Origin: an uncultured Tateyamaria sp.
GTDB taxonomy: Bacteria > Pseudomonadota > Alphaproteobacteria > Rhodobacterales > Rhodobacteraceae
Reading direction: 5' to 3'
NCBI RefSeq assembly: GCF_947503705.1
Contig: NZ_CANNES010000001.1
Location: 936,501 to 1,000,500 of the forward strand
Length of the DNA: 64,000 nt
Both the position numbers and the translations under genes were made by a program. Below, piece after piece: positions 8,600 through 17,135 of this stretch (position 1 is the first letter of the stretch; each line of letters starts with the position of its first letter). The notes beneath the pieces are model-generated. The model worked only from the letters and a program-made list of their open reading frames with translations, was not told the DNA's origin and ran no database searches.

Positions 8600-9465
8600 G
8601 TGCGGGCAACAACACGCGGCTGGGCATTGCACTGATGATCGCGACCTCGGTGGTCTTTGCCGGGCAGGACGGAATCTCGCGCCATCTGGCGGGGGAATAC
8701 AACGTCTATATGGTCGTGATGATCCGCTATTGGTTCTTTGCCGCTTTTGTCATCACGATTGCGGCGCGCAAGGCCGGGGGCGTACTGGCGGCGGCGCGTT
8801 CGTCGCGGCCCGTAATCCAGACCGTGCGGGGCGTGTTGCTGGCGGCCGAGATTTGCGTGATGGTCACCGGGTTTACCATTCTGGGGCTGGTGGAGAGCCA
8901 TGCCGTCTTTGCCGCGTATCCTTTGCTTGTTGCCGCCCTGTCCGGGCCTATTTTGGGTGAGCGTGTGGGCTGGCGGCGCTGGGCCGCGATCGGGGTGGGC
9001 TTTATCGGTGTGCTGTTCATCCTGAAGCCTGGCCTTGGCGTGTTCAATCCGGCGGCGGTGATCCCGTTCATCGCGGCGGTGATGTTTGCCATCTACGGCC
9101 TGCTGACCCGCTATGTGGCGCGCTATGACCGGACGGAGACCAGCTTTTTCTGGACGGGCACGGTCGGGGCCGTAGCCATCACCATCGTGGGCATCTGGTT
9201 TTGGGAGCCGATGACGGGGCCGGATTGGCTGTGGATGGGGGCCCTGTGCCTGACCGGGGCGACGGGGCATTGGCTGCTGATCCGCTGCTATGAGGTCGCC
9301 GAGGCCAGCGCGGTGCAGCCGTTCGCCTATTTCCAGATGGTCTTTGCCGCCAGCGTGGGCATCGCGGTCTTTGGAGAGGCCTTGCAGATCAACGTGATGA
9401 TTGGCGCGGCCATTGTGGTGGCGGCGGGCCTATTCACCCTTTGGCGCGAACGGCAGCAGGGTTGA
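8596..9465 (+). CDS. EamA/DMT-family transporter
   Basis: A protein of 289 residues with ten predicted membrane segments forming two EamA repeats. The first repeat starts LGIALMIATSVVFAGQDGISRHL. The second starts near PAAVIPFIAAVMFAIYGLLTRY and includes the typical end-of-repeat motif VFGEALQINVMIGAAIVVAAGL. Members export amino acids, nucleotides or other small metabolites across the inner membrane; the substrate here cannot be assigned. The start codon overlaps the mnmD stop (ATGA), suggesting translational coupling. Its last 36 nt overlap the end of the convergent lytic transglycosylase gene. Confidence 0.88.
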   Translation: MSAGNNTRLGIALMIATSVVFAGQDGISRHLAGEYNVYMVVMIRYWFFAAFVITIAARKAGGVLAAARSSRPVIQTVRGVLLAAEICVMVTGFTILGLVESHAVFAAYPLLVAALSGPILGERVGWRRWAAIGVGFIGVLFILKPGLGVFNPAAVIPFIAAVMFAIYGLLTRYVARYDRTETSFFWTGTVGAVAITIVGIWFWEPMTGPDWLWMGALCLTGATGHWLLIRCYEVAEASAVQPFAYFQMVFAASVGIAVFGEALQINVMIGAAIVVAAGLFTLWRERQQG

Positions 9466-11400
9466 GCCTGTCAGTTCCTCGCTGAACGGGATCGGCAACG
9501 GGTCGCGGCCCAGACGGGCGCGGTAGACCGGCAGGCTTTCGGTGACGCGCATCACGTAGTTGCGGGTTTCGCGGAACGGGATGTGTTCGATCCAGTCGAT
9601 GACGTCGAAATCCTCGGTGCCCTGACGCGGATCGCCATAAAGTTCCATCCAGCGGATCGGGCGGCTGGGGCCCGCGTTATACGCCGCTGACATCAGGATG
9701 ACATTGCCGCCAAAGCGGCCTGCGAGTTGCGACAGGAATTCGGCCCCCAGCTCGGCGTTGTAAACCGGGTCGGCGGTTAGACGTGCGGTCGAGTGTTCAT
9801 CGCTGCGCCCAAGGCTTTGCGCCACTTCGGCGGCGGTGGCGGGCATGACCTGCATCAGGCCCCGCGCGCCCACGCCGCTTTGCACCACGGGGTCAAATTC
9901 GCTTTCGCGCCGGGCGATGGCGAGGTTCATTTCCGGGGCCATGGGCAGGTCGGCCTGCGCCAGTGGGTGCAGCGCGTAATAGGGCGCGTGCAGGGTTATG
10001 CCGCGTTGCGCCACCCGCTTGCCGATCATCACCGCCAGATGTGGTGCGCCCACGTCGATGGCGGCCTGGCCCAGTTGCCCGGCCTCTAGCCGGTCGAGAT
10101 CTTCTGCCAGGTGCGTCCAGAAGCGTTCGGCAATGCTGCGCGCGCCCGAGGCTTGCAGGAGCAGCCCCGCCTCGAAGAGGTCGCGGCGGATGAAGTCGGC
10201 GTTGCGCCAGTCGGGAAAGGTTTCCGACCCGTCGAGGTCAGGGTCAATGGGCAAACCGCCCCGTTCGGCGGCCAAGAGCCCGTAGAACGAGGTTTGGAAT
10301 TGCGCGCCATCGGCGTAGGCGGCCTGGGCCGCTGCGTCTTCGCCGAGCGCTTCGTGAGCGCGGCCCATCCAATAGCCCGCGCGGCCCCGCGAGATGGGCG
10401 AGGCGATGGCGGCGCGGTGGTTTTGGAAATGTGCCAAGGCAGTTTGCGGGTCGTCCAATTGGCGCAGCGCGATGTAGCCCGCGAGCCATTCCAGATCGGC
10501 GTAAGAAGCCCCTTCGGTCAGAAAGTGTTGGGCCGCGAGTTGGTAGGCAAGGGCGGGTTCGCCGTCGCGCATTTCATCGCGGGCCAGCGCGCGGCGGCGT
10601 TGGGCCCAGATGTCGGGGCGGCCGAGGCTGTCGGCGGAGGCAGAGCGGTCACGCAGAAGCGATTTGGCGTCGGCCCAGCGGCCCGCACGCACACGCCATT
10701 CAAATCGGTCGCGGGCAAGGCCCGGATCATCGGCCAGCGCGTCAGGCACGGCATCGATCAGCGCGTTCACCCCATCGGCGCGCGATTGAAGCGCGAGGCG
10801 CGCGCGCGCCAGCGCCTGATGCCCTTCGGGCACCAGATCAAGCATGCGCCGGGCGCTGTCGGTGTTGCCTGTCCATAGCATCGTGTCGAGGCGGGCGATG
10901 TGATGGCTCTCTAACAGGTCCGCATGGGTGCCGACAAAGAGCGCGTGCGAGACGGCGTTCATGGGCATGGTGCGCCAGGCCAGCACGACATTGGCCTGAG
11001 CATCGCCAGTGGATCCGGCTCGGGTAAGGGCCGCTGCGTGGGCCAGGACGCCCTGGGGTGTTTGGGGGCCAGTGTCGGCAAAAAAGGCGAGGATTGCGTT
11101 GTCGTTTTGGTCGAGGATCGCGGGCTCGGACTGGCGGCGCAGATACGCCTCGCCCGGCCAGTCGGGGCGGCGGTCGAGGAAAGTCATGACCTCGGCAAAG
11201 CTGCCCCGCCCGGCGCGCAGCCGGTGCCATTCGATCACGTCTGCGGCCACGTCGCCGTCGCGGGCGGCAAGCTGTGCGGCCGTGTCCCAATTGCCTGCAC
11301 GCATCGCGTCGAGCGCCCAGCCAAGGGGCCGGGGCCGTTCCGCGAGGGCGGCAACAGTGCATGCAAAAAACAGCATGATGGCGAGGGCTGCGCGGCTCAT
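9430..11400 (-). CDS. Soluble lytic murein transglycosylase (Slt70-like)
   Basis: A protein of 656 residues. The signal peptide MSRAALAIMLFFACTVAALA is followed by a long alpha-helical superhelix (residues about 30-460) like the U- and L-domains of Slt70. The catalytic lysozyme-like domain is C-terminal: AIARRESEFDPVVQSGVGA contains the catalytic Glu, followed by RGLMQVMPATA, AELGAEFLSQL and MSAAYNAGPSR. It cleaves the glycan strands of peptidoglycan in the periplasm to leave 1,6-anhydro ends. The start was placed at the ATG giving a clean signal peptide, with AGGA about 10 nt upstream; an ATG three codons earlier is also possible. The gene faces and slightly overlaps the EamA transporter gene. 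Confidence 0.9.
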   Translation of the reverse strand: MSRAALAIMLFFACTVAALAERPRPLGWALDAMRAGNWDTAAQLAARDGDVAADVIEWHRLRAGRGSFAEVMTFLDRRPDWPGEAYLRRQSEPAILDQNDNAILAFFADTGPQTPQGVLAHAAALTRAGSTGDAQANVVLAWRTMPMNAVSHALFVGTHADLLESHHIARLDTMLWTGNTDSARRMLDLVPEGHQALARARLALQSRADGVNALIDAVPDALADDPGLARDRFEWRVRAGRWADAKSLLRDRSASADSLGRPDIWAQRRRALARDEMRDGEPALAYQLAAQHFLTEGASYADLEWLAGYIALRQLDDPQTALAHFQNHRAAIASPISRGRAGYWMGRAHEALGEDAAAQAAYADGAQFQTSFYGLLAAERGGLPIDPDLDGSETFPDWRNADFIRRDLFEAGLLLQASGARSIAERFWTHLAEDLDRLEAGQLGQAAIDVGAPHLAVMIGKRVAQRGITLHAPYYALHPLAQADLPMAPEMNLAIARRESEFDPVVQSGVGARGLMQVMPATAAEVAQSLGRSDEHSTARLTADPVYNAELGAEFLSQLAGRFGGNVILMSAAYNAGPSRPIRWMELYGDPRQGTEDFDVIDWIEHIPFRETRNYVMRVTESLPVYRARLGRDPLPIPFSEELTGSTLLPFAPKGE

Positions 11401-11537
11401 CTCTTGCATTTCCTGTCGTGGCAAGGCTAGAGGCTCTGAGCATATGCCTGAACGGTTGGGTTTCAACTCACGATGAAGGCATGTGCGCATTTCATCCCAG
11501 GCCGATCGCCTGCCACACGTAAAAAAGGAGCGTGAGA

Positions 11538-12410
11538 ATGTTCAAAGGTTCTATGCCTGCCCTCGTCACGCCGTTTCGTAACGGCGCTTTGGATCTGGAA
11601 ACCCTCAAGAAGCTGGTTGAGTGGCATATCGGCGAAGGCACCAGCGGCTTTGTGCCCGTGGGCACCACTGGCGAAAGCCCGACCCTGACCCATGACGAGC
11701 ATGAGACAGTGATCGAGACGGTGGTGAAGGCCGCCGCCGGTCGTGTGCCCGTGATTGCCGGTGCGGGGTCGAACAACACCGTTGAGGCCATGCGCTTTGT
11801 CCAGTTTGCCGAGAAGGTGGGCGCGGATGGCGCGTTGGTGGTGACGCCCTATTATAACAAGCCGACCCAACGCGGGTTGATTGCCCATTTCACGGCGTTG
11901 CACGATTGCGCCGATATTCCGATCATCATCTACAATATCCCCGGCCGATCCGTGATCGACATGACGCCCGAGACCATGGGCGAGCTGGCCAAACTGCCCC
12001 GTATCGTCGGCGTGAAGGATGCGACCGGCGATCTATCGCGTGTGGGTGACACCCGCATCACCTGCGGCACGGATTTCATCCAGTTGACTGGTGAGGATGC
12101 GACGGCCCATGCCTTCAACGCCTGTGGCGGTGTCGGCGCAATTTCGGTCACGGCCAATGTGGCGCCCAAGCTGTTGGCCCAGATGCAGGCCGCCTGTGCG
12201 GCTGGTGATTACGCCAAAGCGCTGGAGTTGCAGGACCGGCTGATGCCCTTGCACAAGGCCATCTTTATGGAGCCGGGCCTGGTTGGCGCGAAATACGCAA
12301 TGTCGCGCCTGGACCTGTGTTCCGAAGAGGTGCGTTTGCCCCTGACCGGTTTGGCCGACGATACCAAGGCCGCGGTCGATGCAGGACTGGCGCATGCGGG
12401 CCTGATCTAG
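11538..12410 (+). CDS. dapA: 4-hydroxy-tetrahydrodipicolinate synthase
   Basis: A protein of 290 residues, the usual length. It starts [13 protein letters not shown] and has [11 protein letters not shown] (substrate-binding Thr-Thr), IIIYNIPGR (catalytic Tyr) and GVKDATGD (Schiff-base Lys near 161). It condenses pyruvate with aspartate semialdehyde in the lysine/diaminopimelate pathway, supplying cell-wall crosslinks, in the cytoplasm. A strong ribosome-binding site (AAAAAAGGAG) precedes the start; an in-frame GTG two codons earlier is less likely. It is divergent from the lytic transglycosylase gene with about 137 bp between the starts. A stable hairpin follows the stop. Confidence 0.95.
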   Translation: MFKGSMPALVTPFRNGALDLETLKKLVEWHIGEGTSGFVPVGTTGESPTLTHDEHETVIETVVKAAAGRVPVIAGAGSNNTVEAMRFVQFAEKVGADGALVVTPYYNKPTQRGLIAHFTALHDCADIPIIIYNIPGRSVIDMTPETMGELAKLPRIVGVKDATGDLSRVGDTRITCGTDFIQLTGEDATAHAFNACGGVGAISVTANVAPKLLAQMQAACAAGDYAKALELQDRLMPLHKAIFMEPGLVGAKYAMSRLDLCSEEVRLPLTGLADDTKAAVDAGLAHAGLI

Positions 12411-12424
12411 CGTTTTGTCGTGGC

Positions 12425-12446
12425 GCGCGGGGGGACACCTCCGCGC
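12425..12446. repeat. Hairpin between convergent dapA and soeC
   Basis: GCGCGGGG and CTCCGCGC form an 8-bp stem with one G-T pair around a 6-nt loop. It lies in the 60 bp between the convergent ends of dapA and soeC and has no T tract. It could act as a bidirectional transcription stop or be a degenerate copy of the palindromic family seen between tauA and tauB: on the reverse strand it also begins GTAG followed by a GC-rich palindrome. Confidence 0.45.
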
Positions 12447-12470
12447 TACGGGGATGCGTTGCCGTTTATC

Positions 12471-13346
12471 CTAACGTTTGCCGTAGTAGAGGCCGACCAC
12501 GTGCTCGGCCTCTGCAAAAAAGAGCCAGCGTGTAGCGAAGGCCCCCGCCACGTGGCTGACCACGGCCAGTGCCGCCAGTAAATGCGAGAATGGGGCAAAT
12601 ACCAGCAGAGCAACCGGGATCACGGCGAAGAGCACGATCGAGATGATCCGCAGTTTCGTGCTGTGTTTGCGCCCCACGACATAGGCGAATTCCTTGAGCA
12701 GGTAGTTGGTGCCGGTATGCGGCGGTTCAAACGCGCGCACGTCGCCGATGTGACCCAGACCTGTCGCCGTGGCAAGGGTGGTGCCAGAGCGTGCCAGCGC
12801 GCCATCGCCCCGCAGCCAAAGCACGATCTGGATCAACGCCGCCACCAGGATCAAGACGGTGGCTGAACCTACATTCCCGCTGAGCAAAGCGCCGCCTGCG
12901 AGCGAAAAGCTCATGAACATCAGTGGTGTAAGCCAGGAATTCCAGCGGGGGATCGTCGTGAGCTGGGTGTAGATCATCGAGGTTGTGAACACCGTGAGCA
13001 GCGAGAATAGCGCGCCTAAATGCCCAAGAATGGCCCAATGGACCTGTAAGAACACGACGCCCGCGCCATAAATGCCCATGAGCACCAGTGCGACCACTGC
13101 GCAGACGCCTTCGCGGCTGAGCCAAGACGACCGCCATTGCGTGAATGCTTTCATCGCACGTTCCGGGTGCCCAAGGTGGAAGGTCGAGGCAATCAGCCCG
13201 CCGACGGCACAGAGATAGGCGATGGCGAAAAAGACAAACGCCGTCCACCCTGTGACGTAAAACGTGTCCAGGCCCAAGAATACAAGCAAGCCAAAGCCGA
13301 TACCAGAAAAAACGGTGAAGAAGATGACGGAAGGAGCGGGATGCAT
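12471..13346 (-). CDS. soeC: Sulfite dehydrogenase membrane-anchor subunit (DmsC/NrfD-like)
   Basis: A protein of 291 residues with about eight transmembrane helices, starting MHPAPSVIFFTVFSGIGFG. It has the DmsC-type features STFHLGHPERAMKAF and RSSWLSREG. It anchors the SoeAB catalytic dimer to the cytoplasmic face of the inner membrane and passes electrons to quinone. Its start overlaps the soeB stop by one base (TGATG). Placement after xsc, pta, soeA and soeB argues for the sulfite-oxidising role rather than DMSO reduction, since taurine catabolism through Xsc releases sulfite. It is the last gene of the minus-strand operon. The symbol rests on context plus family. Confidence 0.85.
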   Translation of the reverse strand: MHPAPSVIFFTVFSGIGFGLLVFLGLDTFYVTGWTAFVFFAIAYLCAVGGLIASTFHLGHPERAMKAFTQWRSSWLSREGVCAVVALVLMGIYGAGVVFLQVHWAILGHLGALFSLLTVFTTSMIYTQLTTIPRWNSWLTPLMFMSFSLAGGALLSGNVGSATVLILVAALIQIVLWLRGDGALARSGTTLATATGLGHIGDVRAFEPPHTGTNYLLKEFAYVVGRKHSTKLRIISIVLFAVIPVALLVFAPFSHLLAALAVVSHVAGAFATRWLFFAEAEHVVGLYYGKR

Positions 13347-14122
13347 CAGAGTTTCTCCAGCGTTTTGTCGAGCCAGCCGAGGAAGCCCTTGGCCTCTTGG
13401 GCCACGGGTTCGAGGTAGGGGGCCAGAATGTCGATGTCGCCTGCACCTTCGGACAGCGTGTCCTTGGGCCGGGGCGGCAGATATTTGTTCACCGGTTTTG
13501 TGCCCTGTTCCGGCATCAGGTCCATACCGCCGCGTTCGGCGGTGAGTTTCGAGACATTGCTGTCGGGATCGGCAAAGTCACCAAAGTGCCGCGCCCCAGC
13601 GGGGCAGGTCCGCACACAGGCGGGTTCGCGATCTTCTTCGGGCAGGTTTTCGTTGTAGATCCGGTCAACGCAGAGGGTGCATTTCTTCATCACCTTTTCC
13701 ACGGCATCCATTTCGCGTGCGCCGTAGGGGCACGCCCAGGCGCAGAGGCCACAGCCGATGCAATCGCTTTCGTTGACCAGCACGATCCCGTCCTCGACCC
13801 GCTTGTAGCTGGCCCCGGTGGGACAGACGGTGACGCAGGGCGCGTCCTCGCAATGCAAGCAGGATTTGGGGAAGTGGATCAGTTGCGCCTCTGGCGCGGG
13901 CTGGTCCTTGAGCACGGGCGGTTGGACCTCGAAGCTGTGCACCCGGTTGAGGAAGGTGCCCGAGGGATCGCCGCCATACGCATCCGTATCTGACAGTGGC
14001 GCGCCGTAGTTTTCGGTGTTCCAGCCTTTGCAGGAAATCACGCAAGCATGACAGCCGACGCAGGTGTCCAGGTCGATGACCAGGCCAAGTTTCTTAGTGG
14101 TGGAGGTGGGCAAAGTGGTCAT
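13346..14122 (-). CDS. soeB: Sulfite dehydrogenase iron-sulfur subunit
   Basis: A protein of 258 residues of the DmsB/NrfC type. Four cysteine clusters for [4Fe-4S] centres are visible: CVGCHACVISCKGWN, CLHCEDAPCVTVCPTGA, CIGCGLCAWACPYGA, and CTLCVDRIYNEN with CVRTCPAGA. It relays electrons from the molybdenum subunit SoeA to the membrane subunit SoeC. There is no Tat or Sec signal, in line with a cytoplasmic enzyme. Its start overlaps the stop of a 69-residue membrane protein gene (ATGA), and its stop overlaps the soeC start, so stoichiometric synthesis is likely. The C-terminal 60 residues are proline/acidic rich and resemble other Soe-type B subunits in being longer than DmsB. Confidence 0.9.
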   Translation of the reverse strand: MTTLPTSTTKKLGLVIDLDTCVGCHACVISCKGWNTENYGAPLSDTDAYGGDPSGTFLNRVHSFEVQPPVLKDQPAPEAQLIHFPKSCLHCEDAPCVTVCPTGASYKRVEDGIVLVNESDCIGCGLCAWACPYGAREMDAVEKVMKKCTLCVDRIYNENLPEEDREPACVRTCPAGARHFGDFADPDSNVSKLTAERGGMDLMPEQGTKPVNKYLPPRPKDTLSEGAGDIDILAPYLEPVAQEAKGFLGWLDKTLEKL

Positions 14123-14328
14123 GCGGCTGTCCTCATTGAGAGGGCGGGACCGGGGCGTTGCCCCAGACTCCGGGATTTTTTGGGAACAGAGAAGTGCGGT
14201 GTCTCCTGGGCTGCCCCAATTGGCTCGGCCTTGGTCGCGTCCCAGTTGGCGATGAAGTAGACAAAGCTGCCCACTGCAAGCGCCACGAAGGCCGCGATAG
14301 CCAGGAGCGTGCGTTGGATGGGCGTCAT
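14119..14328 (-). CDS. Small single-span membrane protein inserted between soeA and soeB
   Basis: A protein of 69 residues, MTPIQRTLLAIAAFVALAVG at its start. The first 27 residues are a hydrophobic helix (about residues 7-27) with a short basic N-terminus. The tail ends in a basic, proline-containing stretch (FSVPKKSRSLGQRPGPAL). The start ATG overlaps the soeA TGA and its own TGA overlaps the soeB ATG, both as ATGA. This arrangement, without spare bases, argues that the frame is translated. Function unknown: it could be an additional small subunit, an assembly or membrane-docking factor for SoeAB, or a stability peptide. I do not recognise a named family. Confidence 0.75.
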   Translation of the reverse strand: MTPIQRTLLAIAAFVALAVGSFVYFIANWDATKAEPIGAAQETPHFSVPKKSRSLGQRPGPALSMRTAA

Positions 14329-17135
14329 TTGCCGACCTTCCACGAAAGATCCTTGGGCCCTTGGCCGACCGGCGATTTGATCGGTTTCATGGCCGGCTGG
14401 GATTCTGCTGGCGCGTCTGCCTTGGCGATCCGCACCTTGAGGTCGAACCACGCCGCTTGCCCCGTGATCGGGTCGGAATTGGCCCAGCGGAGCCCGTCGC
14501 CCTTGGGCGGCAGCAGCTCGTGGATCAGGTGGTTGAGCAGGAAGCCGCGTGTTGCCTCGGGTGCTGTTTCGTCGAGCGCCCAGGCCCCTTTGCGCTTGCC
14601 GATGGCGTTCCAGGTCCACACCGTGTTTTCATTGAGTGCAGCCATTTCGAGGACCGGCACGGTGATTTCGCCGTGGGGCGAGGTGACTTTGGCCCAGTCG
14701 CCATCGCTCAGGTCGTTCTCGCGCATCAGTTTGGTCGGCAGGTAGAGCGGGTTGTGCCCGTGCAGCTGCCGCAACCATGCGTTCTGGCTGCCCCAGGAGT
14801 GGTACATCGCCATCGGCCGCTGTGTCAGCGCGGTGATGGGGAAGTCGTCGACCTTGTTGGCGGGCGCGGGATCATACCAGATCGGCAGTGGGTCCATCGT
14901 CGCCTTGATCTGTGCGCGCAGGTGGTCGGGGGGCTGGCGGTCGCCATGGCCCTCAGCCGCCAATTGGAAGCGCCGCATGGGTTCGACATAAAGCGAGAAC
15001 AGGTAGGGTTGCGGGCTGTCATAGAGGCCGAGGTTGACGGCCCAGTCCTGATAGGCCGCGTTCCAAGGTTTGTAGTAATTTGCGCCCTCGGGGATGTGTT
15101 CAACGAAAAAGCCGCCGTTTTCGATGTATTTGTCGAGCTGGTCCGGGTTCACGTCGCCCCGCCCGGCCTGATCACCATCACCCCGGAACCCTGCAAGCGG
15201 GCCGATGCCCGGTTTGCGCTGGTGGTTGACGATATAGTCGGCGTAATCGGCGTATTTCTGGCTGCCGTCCTCATTGGTGAAGCCGGGCAATTGCAGTTTG
15301 GCCCCCAACTCGCAGAGCACCGATTGGAAGCCCCGCACATCGCGATCGGGTTCGATCACGGGCCAGCGGATCGCGTCAGCGGCGGCGTCCGCCTCACAAA
15401 TGGGCCGGTCGAGCAGCGAGATGCAGTCGTGCCGTTCGAGATATGTCGTGTCGGGCAGGATCAGGTCGGCATAGGCAACCATTTCAGAGCTATACGCATC
15501 CGAATAGATGATGCGTGGGATCACGTAGTCGCCGTTCTCGTCCTTGTCCGTCAGCATGTCGATCACGCCGCGTGTGTTCATCGACGAATTCCACGACATG
15601 TTGGCCATATACATGAACAGCGTGTCGATCTTGTAAGGGTCGCCCGCATGAGCGTTCGAGATCACCATATGCATCAGCCCGTGGCTGGACATCGGGTTTT
15701 CCCAGGTAAACGCCTTGTCGATGCGCGCGGGGCTGCCATCGTCTTTCAGTGCCAGATCATCTGGGCCGTGGGTGAAGCCAAGATGCGGGCCGTCGAGCGG
15801 TGCGCCGGGTGTGACCTTGCAATGGGGTTTTGGGTGCGCCGTTGCAGGCTTGGGATAGGGCGGTTTGAACCGGAAGCCTCCGGGGACCTCGACGCTGCCC
15901 AGCAGGATTTGCAGCACATGTAGCGCGCGGCAGGTCTGGAACCCGTTGGCGTGTGCCGAAATGCCCCGCATGGAGTGGAAAGAGACCGGGCGGCCCTGCA
16001 TCGTCTTGTGCGTTTCGCCGCGAAAATCCGTCCATTCCTGATCCAGCTCGAACGCCTCGTCAAAGGCCACGCGGGCGATCTCGGCGGCCAGCCTGCGGAT
16101 GCGCTTGGCGCTGATGCCGACGCGGTCGGCCACGGCCTCGGGGGCGTATTCGTCGCTGAGGTAACGTTCGGCCATGTGTTGCATGACCGTCTTGTGGCTG
16201 ATGCCCGCGTGGCGGTGCGTGGCGGTCAGGTCAGGTTTGACCCCTTTTTTGTCAAAGGCGGTCAGCTTGCCTGTGGCGCGGTCCATCACCAGCTCTTTGC
16301 CGTTGTCGTCGCGCAGCAGCAGGCCAAACTCGGGCGACTTTTCGTCGCCGTTCACCAGGCAGGGCGCGTTGGTGTATTGGGCCAGATAGTTCACGTCGAT
16401 CTTGCCCGCCTTCATCAGGCAGTGAACCATCGACAGGATAAAGAGGCCGTCTGTGCCGGGCGTGATGCCGACCCAGTCGTCCGCCACGGCGTTGTAGCCG
16501 GTGCGGATCGGGTTCACGCCGATGACGCGCGCGCCGCGTGCCTTGATCTTGCCGATACCCATCTTGATCGGGTTGCTGTCGTGGTCTTCGGCCACGCCGA
16601 ACAGCATGAACAGCTTGGTGTGGTCCCAATCCGGTTGGCCAAATTCCCAGAACGCGCCACCCATGGTGTAGATGCCGGCGGCGGCCATGTTGACCGAACA
16701 AAACCCGCCATGGGCGGCATAGTTCGGTGTGCCGAAATTCTGGGCAAAGAAGCTGGTGAAACTTTGGGATTGGTCCCGGCCCGTAAAAAAGGCCAGCTTT
16801 TCAGGGTTCTCCGCTCGGATCGGGGCCAGCCAATCGGTGGCGATTTGCAGGGCCTCGTCCCATTCGATCTCTTGAAACTCGCCCGAGCCCCGTTCGCCCA
16901 CACGTTTGAGCGGCTTGCGGAGCCGCGAAGGTGCGTTGACCTGCATGATGCCGGCCGAGCCCTTGGCGCAGAGTACGCCCTGGTTCACCGGGTGGTCGCG
17001 ATTGCCCTCAATGTAGGACACTTTACCGTCCTTGAGGTGCACGTTGATCCCGCAGCGGCAGGCACACATGTAACAGGTCGTTTTGCGTACCTCATCCGAG
17101 ACGGCAGGCGACAGATCAAGCTTGGGCTGGTTCAT
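14325..17135 (-). CDS. soeA: Sulfite dehydrogenase molybdopterin catalytic subunit
   Basis: A protein of 936 residues of the DMSO-reductase superfamily. The N-terminal [4Fe-4S] motif is C21, C24, C28, C56 (TTCYMCACRCG, then GVLCAKG). Bis-MGD binding segments follow (FFTGRDQSQSF, LFMLFGVAEDH, GVNPIRTGYN) and a C-terminal cofactor domain (YHSWGSQNAWLRQLHG). There is no twin-arginine leader, so the protein should stay in the cytoplasm, as known for SoeABC. It oxidises sulfite to sulfate and passes electrons to SoeB. The start was placed at MNQPKLDLSP because its ATG overlaps the pta stop as ATGA; the longer frame overlaps pta by 75 bp. Context after xsc and pta supports sulfite as substrate; related polysulfide/thiosulfate reductases remain a formal alternative. 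Confidence 0.88.
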   Translation of the reverse strand: MNQPKLDLSPAVSDEVRKTTCYMCACRCGINVHLKDGKVSYIEGNRDHPVNQGVLCAKGSAGIMQVNAPSRLRKPLKRVGERGSGEFQEIEWDEALQIATDWLAPIRAENPEKLAFFTGRDQSQSFTSFFAQNFGTPNYAAHGGFCSVNMAAAGIYTMGGAFWEFGQPDWDHTKLFMLFGVAEDHDSNPIKMGIGKIKARGARVIGVNPIRTGYNAVADDWVGITPGTDGLFILSMVHCLMKAGKIDVNYLAQYTNAPCLVNGDEKSPEFGLLLRDDNGKELVMDRATGKLTAFDKKGVKPDLTATHRHAGISHKTVMQHMAERYLSDEYAPEAVADRVGISAKRIRRLAAEIARVAFDEAFELDQEWTDFRGETHKTMQGRPVSFHSMRGISAHANGFQTCRALHVLQILLGSVEVPGGFRFKPPYPKPATAHPKPHCKVTPGAPLDGPHLGFTHGPDDLALKDDGSPARIDKAFTWENPMSSHGLMHMVISNAHAGDPYKIDTLFMYMANMSWNSSMNTRGVIDMLTDKDENGDYVIPRIIYSDAYSSEMVAYADLILPDTTYLERHDCISLLDRPICEADAAADAIRWPVIEPDRDVRGFQSVLCELGAKLQLPGFTNEDGSQKYADYADYIVNHQRKPGIGPLAGFRGDGDQAGRGDVNPDQLDKYIENGGFFVEHIPEGANYYKPWNAAYQDWAVNLGLYDSPQPYLFSLYVEPMRRFQLAAEGHGDRQPPDHLRAQIKATMDPLPIWYDPAPANKVDDFPITALTQRPMAMYHSWGSQNAWLRQLHGHNPLYLPTKLMRENDLSDGDWAKVTSPHGEITVPVLEMAALNENTVWTWNAIGKRKGAWALDETAPEATRGFLLNHLIHELLPPKGDGLRWANSDPITGQAAWFDLKVRIAKADAPAESQPAMKPIKSPVGQGPKDLSWKVGK

